A DNA stretch of 64,000 nucleotides from Myxococcota bacterium (lineage in GTDB: Bacteria; Myxococcota_A; UBA796; JAFGLY01): assembly GCA_024276675.1 (NCBI GenBank), contig JAJRWT010000097.1:1-64000 (forward strand), written 5' to 3'. This document shows positions 35,990 to 44,359 of this stretch, piece by piece; positions within the stretch are counted from its first letter, which is position 1, and every line of letters starts with the position of its first letter. The notes under the pieces were generated by a model, which searched no databases, was not told where the DNA came from, and was given only the letters and a program-made list of their open reading frames with translations. A program made the translations under genes and the position numbers.

Positions 35990-37027
35990 TCAGCCCCGAG
36001 CCATGCCCCCGGAGGAGGCCCGAGGCATCCAGCCGCGATCCCGGTACCATTGGAGTGTTTGTGCCATGCCTTCGGGAAGGTCCCAGCGTGGCGAGTATCC
36101 CAGCCCCGAACGGGCACGGGAGATGTCCAGACGCCATGAACCCACGAGTTCGGGTATCTTCTGGCGAGTGAGCATGGCCGGCCGACCCGAGATCCTGGCG
36201 AGGATCTCGGAGAATGCCGCCGCCGTCCACAGGATGGAACGGTGGAGCACCAGTAGCCGGACGCGACGCCTGAACAGAACCGCCATGACCTCGGCCAGTT
36301 GGGCGATGCTGTAATCCCGTCCCGACCCCAGCAGGAAGACCTCTCCCGAAGCCAGCCTGGCATCGCCTGCCAGGACTATGCCCCTGGCCACGTCCTGGAC
36401 ATGAACCAGGTCCAGGACCTGCTTCCCTCCGCCCATGGCCGGCAGGATTCCCAGTCGTCCAGCCAGCTTGAAGAGGGGGAGCATTTCCCCGTCTCGCGGG
36501 CCGTAGATGGCGGACGGGCGAAGCACAACGACATGCAGGCGACGAGAGAAGGCCAAGACAAGGCGTTCCGCTTCCAGTTTGGAGCGGCCATAGTCGGTGA
36601 GATTGCCTGGATACTGGTCTTCGGTGAGCCGTGAGCCAAGGGGCGGGGGTCCCGCAACACCGACGCTGGAGACGTGGACGAAGCGACGGGGAGGTGGCGA
36701 GGCCCCAAGGCAGGCCTTGAGGATGTTTTCTGTTCCGTCACGGTTGACCCTTAGAAAGGACTTGTAGTCCATGGCCCGCACCGCGCCCGCCACGTGGAAT
36801 ACCACGGCGTGGCCAGAGACCAGCTCAGCCAGCCTGGCCCGGTCGTCCAACAAATCCCCCTGTTCCAGTCGAAGGGGCTTGCCGGAGAGCCACCGAAGAT
36901 CGGAGCAGGGACGTACCAGGCAAGTGACACGGTGGCCACGTTCAAGCAAGGCATCCACCAGGTGGCTGCCGACGAAACCGCTGGCGCCGGTCACAAACAC
37001 CGGACTCCGTGAGTCTGCTGAAGCCAT
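35990..37027 (-). CDS. NAD(P)-dependent SDR epimerase-like protein (proximal copy)
   Basis: Extended SDR of 345 residues with FVTGASGFVGSHLVD, the VFHVAGAV strand, and YGRSK as YxxxK active site. RPSAIYGPRDGEM is typical of NAD-dependent epimerases/dehydratases acting on nucleotide sugars, and related to 3-beta-HSD and dihydroflavonol reductase. The substrate is unknown. It starts 4 bases after the folE2 stop, so the two are probably co-transcribed. Confidence 0.85.
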   Translation of the reverse strand: MASADSRSPVFVTGASGFVGSHLVDALLERGHRVTCLVRPCSDLRWLSGKPLRLEQGDLLDDRARLAELVSGHAVVFHVAGAVRAMDYKSFLRVNRDGTENILKACLGASPPPRRFVHVSSVGVAGPPPLGSRLTEDQYPGNLTDYGRSKLEAERLVLAFSRRLHVVVLRPSAIYGPRDGEMLPLFKLAGRLGILPAMGGGKQVLDLVHVQDVARGIVLAGDARLASGEVFLLGSGRDYSIAQLAEVMAVLFRRRVRLLVLHRSILWTAAAFSEILARISGRPAMLTRQKIPELVGSWRLDISRARSGLGYSPRWDLPEGMAQTLQWYRDRGWMPRASSGGMARG

Positions 37028-37031
37028 GGGA

Positions 37032-38201
37032 TCAAACCTTCATCTGACGTGTTTCTTCTTCTGCCTGCGCCCATTCCCTGAAGCCTTGTGGATTGACGAC
37101 TATGGCTTGCAACAGATCACCCGGCACCACTCCGGCCCTGAGCAGCACCTCGGTGGGGTCCAGATCCAGGACTGATGCCAGCTTGTGCAGGGTAGCTTCC
37201 GAGAGGTTGTTCCTGCCTGATTCCACCCGGCTCAGGTATGAGCGGGACAAGCCCAGCAGATCCCCCAGGATCTGTTGGCTCATGCCCCGAGCCTGCCGGT
37301 GCGTCCTGAACCAATCCCCGAAATCCTGCCATTCGGGTCCGGCCGCTGCCCTCGGACTTGCACACCCGGCGCCAACCTCCACGGGAAGATGATCGCTCGT
37401 CCAGTCGATCTCGGCGTATGCAGAGTGGTTGTGGATGGATTCCTGGTTTTCGGCGAAGACTCTCATCCAGCAGACCCCCGGCAGCTCTGCCAAGGCCAGG
37501 ACCACGTCTCGCACGAGATCTTCCACAAATTTCGGGTTGTCGTAGGCGGCCTCGGTCAGGTGCTTTTCATCTACCCTTTTCAGCAGGGCGTAGACGGGTG
37601 CGGATGCCACCCCTTCCACGGCCTCCACCACGTCTTCGATCCAGACAAAAGCCAGGGAGCGCAGCTCCACGCCCACCGTGCTGCGCTGGTTGTGGGCGCC
37701 ACGATCGCTGATATCGCGTGAACAGGGGCACAAGCTGGTCACGGGAACCTGCACCGACAGGACAAAGTCGGCTGCGTTGCCATGACGTGAGGCCTTGAAC
37801 GCACACTGGTAGCCCATGAGAGACTCGGCCCCGCTCACCGGGGCTCTTTTCGGGATGAAGTAGGGGAAGGAGAGTTCCAGGTGTACGTCGATGGCACCGA
37901 GTCGTTGCTGGACATCCTGCAGGATGGTGGGCAGACTCCTGATGGTCATTTCCCCCCTGTACTCGTTGAGGATTTCCAGGAAGCGGCTCATGTGGGTACC
38001 CTTGAAGTTCTTGGGCAAGCCCACGTACAGGCTCACGTTGGCGATGGTGGACTGAAAGCCCTCGCTGCGGTCCAGCACCTTGATGGGGTAGGAAAGGTCC
38101 TTTATTCCCACCTTGTCGATGGCCAGATCCCGGTGGTCGGGCTCCATGGCGTGATCGGGTAGATCATCGAACAGCGGACGTTGCTTGGAAGCGGAGGTCA
38201 T
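37032..38201 (-). CDS. folE2: GTP cyclohydrolase IB (FolE2) fused to an XRE DNA-binding domain
   Basis: FolE2 opens GTP to 7,8-dihydroneopterin triphosphate, the first step of folate and queuosine synthesis, with a metal other than zinc allowed. Residues ~1-290 carry the family motifs SLCPCSRDISDRGAHNQRS (catalytic Cys) and ESIHNHSAYAEI. Residues ~300-365 are an XRE-type helix-turn-helix (RQARGMSQQILGDLLGLSRS, then YLSRVESGRNNLS), and the last 25 are linker. The typical enzyme is 260-300 residues, so the fusion is extra. Start at 38201 (MTSASK), one base after the queE stop. The DNA-binding part suggests a self-regulating enzyme. Confidence 0.9.
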   Translation of the reverse strand: MTSASKQRPLFDDLPDHAMEPDHRDLAIDKVGIKDLSYPIKVLDRSEGFQSTIANVSLYVGLPKNFKGTHMSRFLEILNEYRGEMTIRSLPTILQDVQQRLGAIDVHLELSFPYFIPKRAPVSGAESLMGYQCAFKASRHGNAADFVLSVQVPVTSLCPCSRDISDRGAHNQRSTVGVELRSLAFVWIEDVVEAVEGVASAPVYALLKRVDEKHLTEAAYDNPKFVEDLVRDVVLALAELPGVCWMRVFAENQESIHNHSAYAEIDWTSDHLPVEVGAGCASPRAAAGPEWQDFGDWFRTHRQARGMSQQILGDLLGLSRSYLSRVESGRNNLSEATLHKLASVLDLDPTEVLLRAGVVPGDLLQAIVVNPQGFREWAQAEEETRQMKV

Positions 38202-38202
38202 C

Positions 38203-38874
38203 TCATGGAATCCCCAGGATCTTGTGAATCTGCACGGACAGGCGCCACCGTGGATGAGCCAGGCAGTATTCCATCGCCTGCCAAATATGTTCCTCGTGGC
38301 CGGGAACATCAAGTGGCTGCAGGAAGAAATACTGAAAATCCAGATGCAGGAAATCGGGAGGATTGAGGGTGGGAAGCGGGAACAAGAGCTTGAGTTCGTT
38401 TCCGTGACGTTGGCGCAGGGGGTTACCGGGTTTCGGGCTTACGCAAACCCAGTCGAGACCATCGGGCACCAAGAGTGTCCCGTTGGTTTCCACCCCCGTC
38501 TGCATTCCAAGGGCCCTGCATGCCGACAGCAGAGGGCCGTCCAACTGCAAGAGCGGCTCGCCTCCGGTGAAGATCACGCAGGGGATCCCCGCGGAAGTGG
38601 AAGGCTGGCGGGAGACCGGTGCGTCGGAAGTCTCCCGGTCCCAGATAGCGCGAAGGTGCATGGCCAGTCTTCGGGGGGACTCGAAGCGGCCGCCGCCCGG
38701 GCCGTTCGTCCCTGAAAAATCGGTATCACAAAACCAGCAGGCCGCCGAAGCGCGATCATCAACCTTGCCAGACCAAAGGTTGCAGCCCGCAAACCGACAC
38801 AACACCACCACCCTTCCAGCCTGGGCGCCCTCGCCCTGCAAGGTGAACCGTGCTTCTTTTACCGCGTAAGCCAT
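38203..38874 (-). CDS. queE: 7-carboxy-7-deazaguanine synthase (QueE)
   Basis: Radical SAM enzyme of queuosine/7-deazaguanine synthesis, 223 residues. Motifs: FTLQGEG, the cluster site CRFAGC with CWFCDTDF (CxxxC and CxxC split by the QueE-type insert), and VIFTGGEPLLQ. The C-terminal LSVQIHKILGIP is typical. Start at 38874 (MAYAVKEA) has a GGGGGAA ribosome site; an in-frame upstream codon at 38916 is not preferred. First gene of the minus-strand unit with folE2; queC and queD are not in view. Confidence 0.9.
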   Translation of the reverse strand: MAYAVKEARFTLQGEGAQAGRVVVLCRFAGCNLWSGKVDDRASAACWFCDTDFSGTNGPGGGRFESPRRLAMHLRAIWDRETSDAPVSRQPSTSAGIPCVIFTGGEPLLQLDGPLLSACRALGMQTGVETNGTLLVPDGLDWVCVSPKPGNPLRQRHGNELKLLFPLPTLNPPDFLHLDFQYFFLQPLDVPGHEEHIWQAMEYCLAHPRWRLSVQIHKILGIP

Positions 38875-39105
38875 TCCCGATTCCCCCGGTTCGTGCCCGT
38901 TTGGGCTGAACCACACAAAGCTGGCCTTTCTTGGTGGCTCGCAGCCCCAGCCCCTGTCCGCGTGGGCGAAACCTTTGCAACAGAAGCCACCAGAACCCCG
39001 ATTCGCAGTTGGCGGGACGAGTCACCGGGTTCCCGCCTATCCGGAGCCACGCTCCTGAATTACAGGGTATAAGGTTGAGGTCACTCCTTCCAGCGTGGAG
39101 ACCAG

Positions 39106-40518
39106 GTGGCCAGACGACGTTACATACCTCCCTTCCAGGTGAAAATTCAATCTCTGGAGCCAGGTGCTCTGGGTGCTGGAGTCCACGATGGCCGAACGGT
39201 CCTCGTCAGGCACGCTCCCCCCGGAGCACTTTTGCGCGTTGCCCCTTTCCGTCGAAAACGCGGGACCATCCACGCCCGCAGGATTGCCATGGTCCAACCG
39301 CCGCCTTCTGCCATGGAGCCCCGCTGCGGAGACTTCGGCCTTTGTGGCGGCTGCGCCTTGCAGGAGCTGACCCTGCAAGCTCAGCGAAGGGCAAAGCACG
39401 ACATGCTGCTTCGCCACGTGGGCCCCACCGATGGCATCAGGGTGCATCCCATCATCGGCCCCGAAGCTCCCTGGGCATACCGCAACAAGGTGGAGCTTGC
39501 ATTCGGAACCCGCAGGTACCTCAGCGAAGAAGACCACCTCGCGGGCAAGCCCATTGACGGTCGCTTCCTGGGTTTTCACGCTCCGGGGCGTTTCGATCGG
39601 GTAGTGGATGTCCAACGCTGCGAACTGGTCCCTGAAAACACAAACTCCATTATAAAAGCAGTACACCATCACCTGGCGCATTCCGCGTTGGAGCCCTGGG
39701 ATGTCCGCACGCACACGGGTTTTTGGCGCCACCTGGTGCTTCGGGAGAGCCGCACCGGTGAATGCCTTGTGGCCATCTACACCGCTCCGCCCCGGGATCC
39801 GGAGTTGGCTGCCGCCGAGCTTGGCGCCCTGGCAGAGGCAATCCACGGCGCCAGGGGAGTCGTCTGGTTCGTGAACGAACGGGTGGCCGACGCGGCCACC
39901 GGCCAGGCCAGGGCAGTCCTGCGGGGAGAGCCCTTCATCCACGAACGCCTGGGCGACCTGGTGTTCAGGCTCTCGCCCACGGCCTTCTTCCAGACCAACA
40001 CGGCTGCCGCCGAACAGCTCTACGGAGTGGTGCAGACCGCTGCCGGCACCGGCGACGGCCTGCTGGAACTGTACTCCGGCATAGGTTCCCTGAGTACCTG
40101 GTTGTCTCCCGGCTTCAACAAGGTAGTTGGGGTTGAATCCAATCCCGAGGCGGTTCGAGACGCCACGTTCAACGCCCGCCTGAACAAGCGGGAGAACGTC
40201 CGTTTCGTCGCCGGAGAAGTGGAAGAATTGCTTCGCCTGGACGAACCCTGCGGTGGCTTGCAGGAACTCTGCCAGGGCCTTGACGTGGTGGTGGCCGATC
40301 CCCCCAGGGCAGGACCACACCCACGGGTGGCCAGGTGGCTGGCTGGATTTCCTGCTCACAGGCTGGTCTACCTGGCCTGTCATCCCCCATCGCTGGGCCG
40401 GGACAGACCAACACTCGAAGCCGGCGGCTGGCACATGACAGACCTCTGGACCGTCGACATGTTCCCCCACACCGGCCACATTGAAGCCGTGGCCCTGTTC
40501 GCGAGGTTTGGCCAGTAG
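39106..40518 (+). CDS. TrmA/RlmD-type 23S rRNA (uracil-5-)-methyltransferase
   Basis: SAM-dependent m5U methyltransferase of 470 residues with TRAM domain (FQVKIQSLEPGALGAG), a 4Fe-4S site (CGDFGLCGGC plus Cys in VQRCELV), SAM motif LLELYSGIGSLS, DPPRAG, and catalytic Cys in YLACHPPSLGRD. The usual SCNPxTLARD motif has Asn to His here, a small departure. The Glu of the general base is in TGHIEAVALF. GTG start has GGAG 5 bases upstream. Divergent from queE with a 230-base gap. Confidence 0.87.
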   Translation: MARRRYIPPFQVKIQSLEPGALGAGVHDGRTVLVRHAPPGALLRVAPFRRKRGTIHARRIAMVQPPPSAMEPRCGDFGLCGGCALQELTLQAQRRAKHDMLLRHVGPTDGIRVHPIIGPEAPWAYRNKVELAFGTRRYLSEEDHLAGKPIDGRFLGFHAPGRFDRVVDVQRCELVPENTNSIIKAVHHHLAHSALEPWDVRTHTGFWRHLVLRESRTGECLVAIYTAPPRDPELAAAELGALAEAIHGARGVVWFVNERVADAATGQARAVLRGEPFIHERLGDLVFRLSPTAFFQTNTAAAEQLYGVVQTAAGTGDGLLELYSGIGSLSTWLSPGFNKVVGVESNPEAVRDATFNARLNKRENVRFVAGEVEELLRLDEPCGGLQELCQGLDVVVADPPRAGPHPRVARWLAGFPAHRLVYLACHPPSLGRDRPTLEAGGWHMTDLWTVDMFPHTGHIEAVALFARFGQ

Positions 40519-40573
40519 CAACTTTTCCATTACCCCTGGCCCGGCGAGGGGAGGTGGAGCCAGCTACCTCGTT

Positions 40574-41029
40574 CTACCTGACCTGGATCTCTTGCCAACC
40601 CGAATCAGGGTCGTTCCCAAAGGCGTCCAGGCCGGCCTGAATCTGCCAGATGTGCTTTATCATCTGGCCATGGAGAGTGGGGTTGGCGTCGGCCGGGATG
40701 GTGAATTCCCCTTCCCATGTCTGTTCCTGCCCTGGGGGTAGTTCCTGGGGACCCGCCAGATCCACGCGAGTCTTGAAGGTCTGTTTCGTGGCGTTGATGG
40801 TTTCGGTCCTGGTGCGGCCCTGCTCGTAGTCGGTGTCCCTGACCCTCGCGTGTTCTCGCGCACGAACCAGAAGGTAGACCCCATCGATCTTGAGACCGGA
40901 TTCCGCAGTGGCACGCACCCACACCCTCGCGGGCATTCCGGGGGTCACCTGCTCGCACTCCAGGCCGACCGTGGCGGATCCTCCTGTGATGGCATTGGCC
41001 GCTGACTTCAGTTTGTCAAAGAAACCCAT
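40574..41029 (-). CDS. Small arrestin/Spo0M-like protein
   Basis: A 151-residue soluble protein. The N-terminus MGFFDKLKSAANAITGGSA and strands such as QVTPGMPARVWVRATA and EFTIPADANPT resemble arrestin-like Spo0M proteins, which fold as beta sandwiches. The function of this group in non-sporulating bacteria is unclear. AAGGA lies before the ATG. It converges with the methyltransferase and diverges from the following gene. Confidence 0.55.
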   Translation of the reverse strand: MGFFDKLKSAANAITGGSATVGLECEQVTPGMPARVWVRATAESGLKIDGVYLLVRAREHARVRDTDYEQGRTRTETINATKQTFKTRVDLAGPQELPPGQEQTWEGEFTIPADANPTLHGQMIKHIWQIQAGLDAFGNDPDSGWQEIQVR

Positions 41030-41274
41030 TTTGAAAAGTCCTTTCCTGCTCGGTGTGCCAGGCGATGTGATCAGCCGGGCAGCGTTGGATTTACGGGATG
41101 AAGGTGAAGCGATGTTCTCCAGTAGCGTAGCGACATCCAGCCGTCCAGCCTGGCCGTGCGTCGTCCAGGGATGCCAGCGAAAAGCGTAGCCGGACCGCTG
41201 GCCAATACCCCGAAGCCGGCCCCCTCCCTGGGAAGTGGGTTACGTTTCATCGCGTCTTTCCCGCCGGAGGTCCG

Positions 41275-43770
41275 TTGGCCCTGGACATGCGACCATTGGA
41301 GGACATTCCCCCGGAGCCCTCTTGCACCGAGGCGCCACCTGCCGGACAGGTCTGCTTTGGTTCCAAGATCCGAAACCTGGCAGCCATGGTTCGGGTTGGG
41401 GCTCGGGTTCCACCCTCCTTCGCGGTTCAGAGTACCGGAATCCCGCCAGGCCGATGGCCAGCCGACGAAATCGCTCTTTTCAAACAGCTCTGCCAGGGCC
41501 TTCGAGGCTCCGGAAAGCTGGTACTCAGGCCATCGGTACCGGGAACCCTCCACAGCCCCGCCCACTTGCTTCCCCCCTTCAAAGGGCTGCGCGATAGCTC
41601 AGATGCCATGGAAGCCGCTGATCTTCTCTTTCGGCGTTTCTCCACCGTGAACAAAGGCTCCCACCCCCCTCCGGCACTTCTGGTACAAAGGGAAATCCGG
41701 GTTGGCCTCCGGGGAAGCTGCTATACCAGGGATCCCCATGGCGAAGACCCCGGAATGCTCATCGTGGCAGCAAGAACCCGGACAGACGGAACGCCCGGTG
41801 CCCAGGAAACCTGGCGAGTCTACCGATCAGGGCAAAAGCGATGGGAATACCGGCTGCTTGGCCAGGACGAGGGGCCCAGGCTCCTGTCATGGCAACAGCT
41901 CCTGAACCTGTCGGAGTTGACCGCCTTTTTCCACTCCCGCCTGGCCTCCGATACCCACCTCCAGATGGAATGGGTCATGGACCCCCAAGGCTGGATCCAC
42001 TGGCTCCAATGCCTGGAGTTGGACATACACCCACCCCAGGAAGAATTCAAGGTAGAGCACGCTTTCCAGCAGGTGGTCGACGGCCCGGTAACCCTCTGGA
42101 CAAACCTGGGACTCGGGCAGACCCTCCCATCTCCGTTGGCTCCCCTGACCTGGAGCGTTTGGCGAAATGCCATAGCCCCCGTTGTGTTGGCACCACTGGT
42201 CGCCCCGGCCAGAGACTCCGTTCTGGCGCCCCACACCAACTTTCTGGACAGAGTACAGGGTCGGGTCTACTGGAACGTCAACGGAATCTTGTTGCTTCCA
42301 TTCGCCCGCAGGGCACTCCTGAACTTCCTGAACCGTACAAGTCCTGAAGCGGCCAGAGCGGTGGCCGCCCTGATCAAAAACGCCGTAATCCAACCCAGGC
42401 ATCTCCCCGGCGGTCGCTGGCGCATCCTCGTCCCCGTCCTCCGCGCATATGCAGGAAACCTATCGGGTCTGGCCACTGCACTCAGGCCGGCACTTCTGCT
42501 GAGTCGGATGGAACGTTTCAAGCGCGCCATGGCCAAGCGCTCCACCAGGAGTCTGGCCTTCATGTCCGGCCAGGATCTGCTGCTGGAGATCGGCCAAACC
42601 CCCGATGCCGAACAGGCATCCCTCAAGGGCCTTGCCCACGCAAACCTCCTGGGGGAGTTCTTCCACCGCAGGGCCATGAAGGCCTTCCGCTTTGCGCCAC
42701 TGGCTCAGAGCCTGCTGGGGGCGGGCTCCCCTGGCAGCCCCGTCACACAGATGACCCTGGACCTGGAAGACCTGGCCGTCGCGGCCAGGCCGCTGGCTCC
42801 TGTTTTCCTGAATGAGGCCGACAACCAGAAGATACTGGAACGTCTCGCCAGGAAACCGGCGGGAATGGCTTGGTTGGCAGCCTGGAGGCGCTTCATCAGG
42901 GACCACGGGCACAGGCGACTCGGGGAAACGGATCTGGGGCAACCACGATGGGCAGAAAACCCTTCCCAGGTATTCGCCCTGCTTCGTAATCTATTGAAAA
43001 CTCAACATCGTACAAGGCTTTCCCTGAGGCTCAAGCGCCTGGCGGCCCGCAGGGCAGAGGCCCTGGAAGAAGCCATCGCCAGCAAGCCGGCTCCCTGGCG
43101 TCCATGGCTACGCTTCCTGGAGAAAGCAGTCCAGAAGTACCAGCCGTTCTGGGAAATGGCCCAGAACTACTTCATGTTGGCCTTCCACAGGGTCCGCCTG
43201 GCCGCACTGGAGTTGGGGAAGCGACTTCAGGACCAGGGCTGCATCGACGAACCCTCCGACGTGTTCCTTCTGGAGTACGACGAGCTTACGGCCATCGTAC
43301 AGGATCAGGATCCCTCCCCCGACAAGCGATCACTGGTGCGCCAACGAAAGGCGTTGATGGCAAGGTTCGCCTCTCGTTCGGCCCCCATGTTGATCAGATC
43401 CGACGGAATACCCGTGACATTCCAGGAACGTTCTTCCAGGGGATCTACTGTCCTGGAAGGAATCGGCGTCTCTTCGGGCAGGGTGCAGGGAGTATTGAGG
43501 TTCCTCCGGGAGCCTGCTCCAATACTTCTGGGACCACAGGACATCCTTGTAATAAACACAGCCGATGCGTCTTTGGCACCCCTCTTTTCGCAGGCCATCG
43601 GTCTTGTGGCCCGAGTGGGCGGCTTCTTGAACCCCGCGGCGGTAGTGGCCCGCGAGATGGGACTACCCGCAGTATTCGGTGTGGAAGCCATCTTCGAACA
43701 ACTGGAAGAAGGCCGCCAAGTCACGATTGATGGTGACGCGGGCACGGTGCAGGCACCAGGTGCAGAGTAG
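41275..43770 (+). CDS. PEP-synthase/rifampicin-phosphotransferase-like protein lacking the catalytic His
   Basis: An 831-residue member of the PEP-utilising family. The N-terminal ATP-grasp part keeps GSKIRNLAAMVRVGARVPPSF and LVQREIRVGLRGSCYTRDP, though the usual RSS strand reads VLRPSVPGT. The C-terminal swivelling His domain reads GGFLNPAAVVAREMGLPAV where active enzymes have GGxxSHAAIVARE; the phospho-accepting His is Pro. So phosphotransfer as in PEP synthase is not expected. TTG start at 41275 with GGAGGT 3 bases upstream; ATG 41287 is the alternative. The middle 350 residues are Arg-rich and helical. Confidence 0.8.
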   Translation: MALDMRPLEDIPPEPSCTEAPPAGQVCFGSKIRNLAAMVRVGARVPPSFAVQSTGIPPGRWPADEIALFKQLCQGLRGSGKLVLRPSVPGTLHSPAHLLPPFKGLRDSSDAMEAADLLFRRFSTVNKGSHPPPALLVQREIRVGLRGSCYTRDPHGEDPGMLIVAARTRTDGTPGAQETWRVYRSGQKRWEYRLLGQDEGPRLLSWQQLLNLSELTAFFHSRLASDTHLQMEWVMDPQGWIHWLQCLELDIHPPQEEFKVEHAFQQVVDGPVTLWTNLGLGQTLPSPLAPLTWSVWRNAIAPVVLAPLVAPARDSVLAPHTNFLDRVQGRVYWNVNGILLLPFARRALLNFLNRTSPEAARAVAALIKNAVIQPRHLPGGRWRILVPVLRAYAGNLSGLATALRPALLLSRMERFKRAMAKRSTRSLAFMSGQDLLLEIGQTPDAEQASLKGLAHANLLGEFFHRRAMKAFRFAPLAQSLLGAGSPGSPVTQMTLDLEDLAVAARPLAPVFLNEADNQKILERLARKPAGMAWLAAWRRFIRDHGHRRLGETDLGQPRWAENPSQVFALLRNLLKTQHRTRLSLRLKRLAARRAEALEEAIASKPAPWRPWLRFLEKAVQKYQPFWEMAQNYFMLAFHRVRLAALELGKRLQDQGCIDEPSDVFLLEYDELTAIVQDQDPSPDKRSLVRQRKALMARFASRSAPMLIRSDGIPVTFQERSSRGSTVLEGIGVSSGRVQGVLRFLREPAPILLGPQDILVINTADASLAPLFSQAIGLVARVGGFLNPAAVVAREMGLPAVFGVEAIFEQLEEGRQVTIDGDAGTVQAPGAE

Positions 43771-43780
43771 CAACTACGGC

Positions 43781-44359
43781 TCAGGGGACGGCCCACCACC
43801 TGCCGCAGGAGTCCCAGCCGGCTCGCTGCTCGCCCCCTTGCCGCTCCTGCAGAGTCTTCCACGTACCGCTCGGGGCTTCAGTCACCAGCGCCGCACGCAG
43901 GGCCTCCGCCATGGAGAACGCGCCACCTTGCTGGTGCCGAACCACGATGATCACGTTGTGGTCCCTAAGCAGCAACAAGCCGATACCGTCGCCCCTGGCT
44001 TCGACGCCATCTCGTTCCCAAACCTGGAAGGGGGGCGCGGCCATGGCGGTGGCAGCGTCGGCCTGGAAGGAAAACTCTCGCTCTGCGCTGCCGGGGTCGG
44101 GGAGTATAGACAGCCGGACGAACCCACCACCGGTGATGGGAGCCTGCCAGGTGGATTCTCCGCGAAACAGAGTGGGGGTGCCCAGTCCCAGAGACGATAG
44201 AGAGGTAAGCGGCAGACCCGCCCATGGTGTGCTCCGTGGAGTTGGGGCAGACTCCGGGGCCTGCTGCTCGGCTGCCTGGGCATGGGCAGGCCGTGGCAAT
44301 GGAAGCAGGAAAAAGCCCAGGTACATACACAGTTCTACGATGAAGAGAAAGCGGCTCAC
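43781..44359 (-). CDS. Exported protein of unknown function
   Basis: A 192-residue protein with a clear Sec signal (VELCMYLGFFLLPLPRPAHAQ) starting at GTG 44359. The mature part has beta-strand segments, for example FVRLSILPDPG and NVIIVVRHQ, and ends in GRWWAVP. No family is recognised. The start overlaps the stop of the upstream lipoprotein gene (GTGA), so the two are translationally coupled and may work together. Confidence 0.6.
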   Translation of the reverse strand: MSRFLFIVELCMYLGFFLLPLPRPAHAQAAEQQAPESAPTPRSTPWAGLPLTSLSSLGLGTPTLFRGESTWQAPITGGGFVRLSILPDPGSAEREFSFQADAATAMAAPPFQVWERDGVEARGDGIGLLLLRDHNVIIVVRHQQGGAFSMAEALRAALVTEAPSGTWKTLQERQGGEQRAGWDSCGRWWAVP

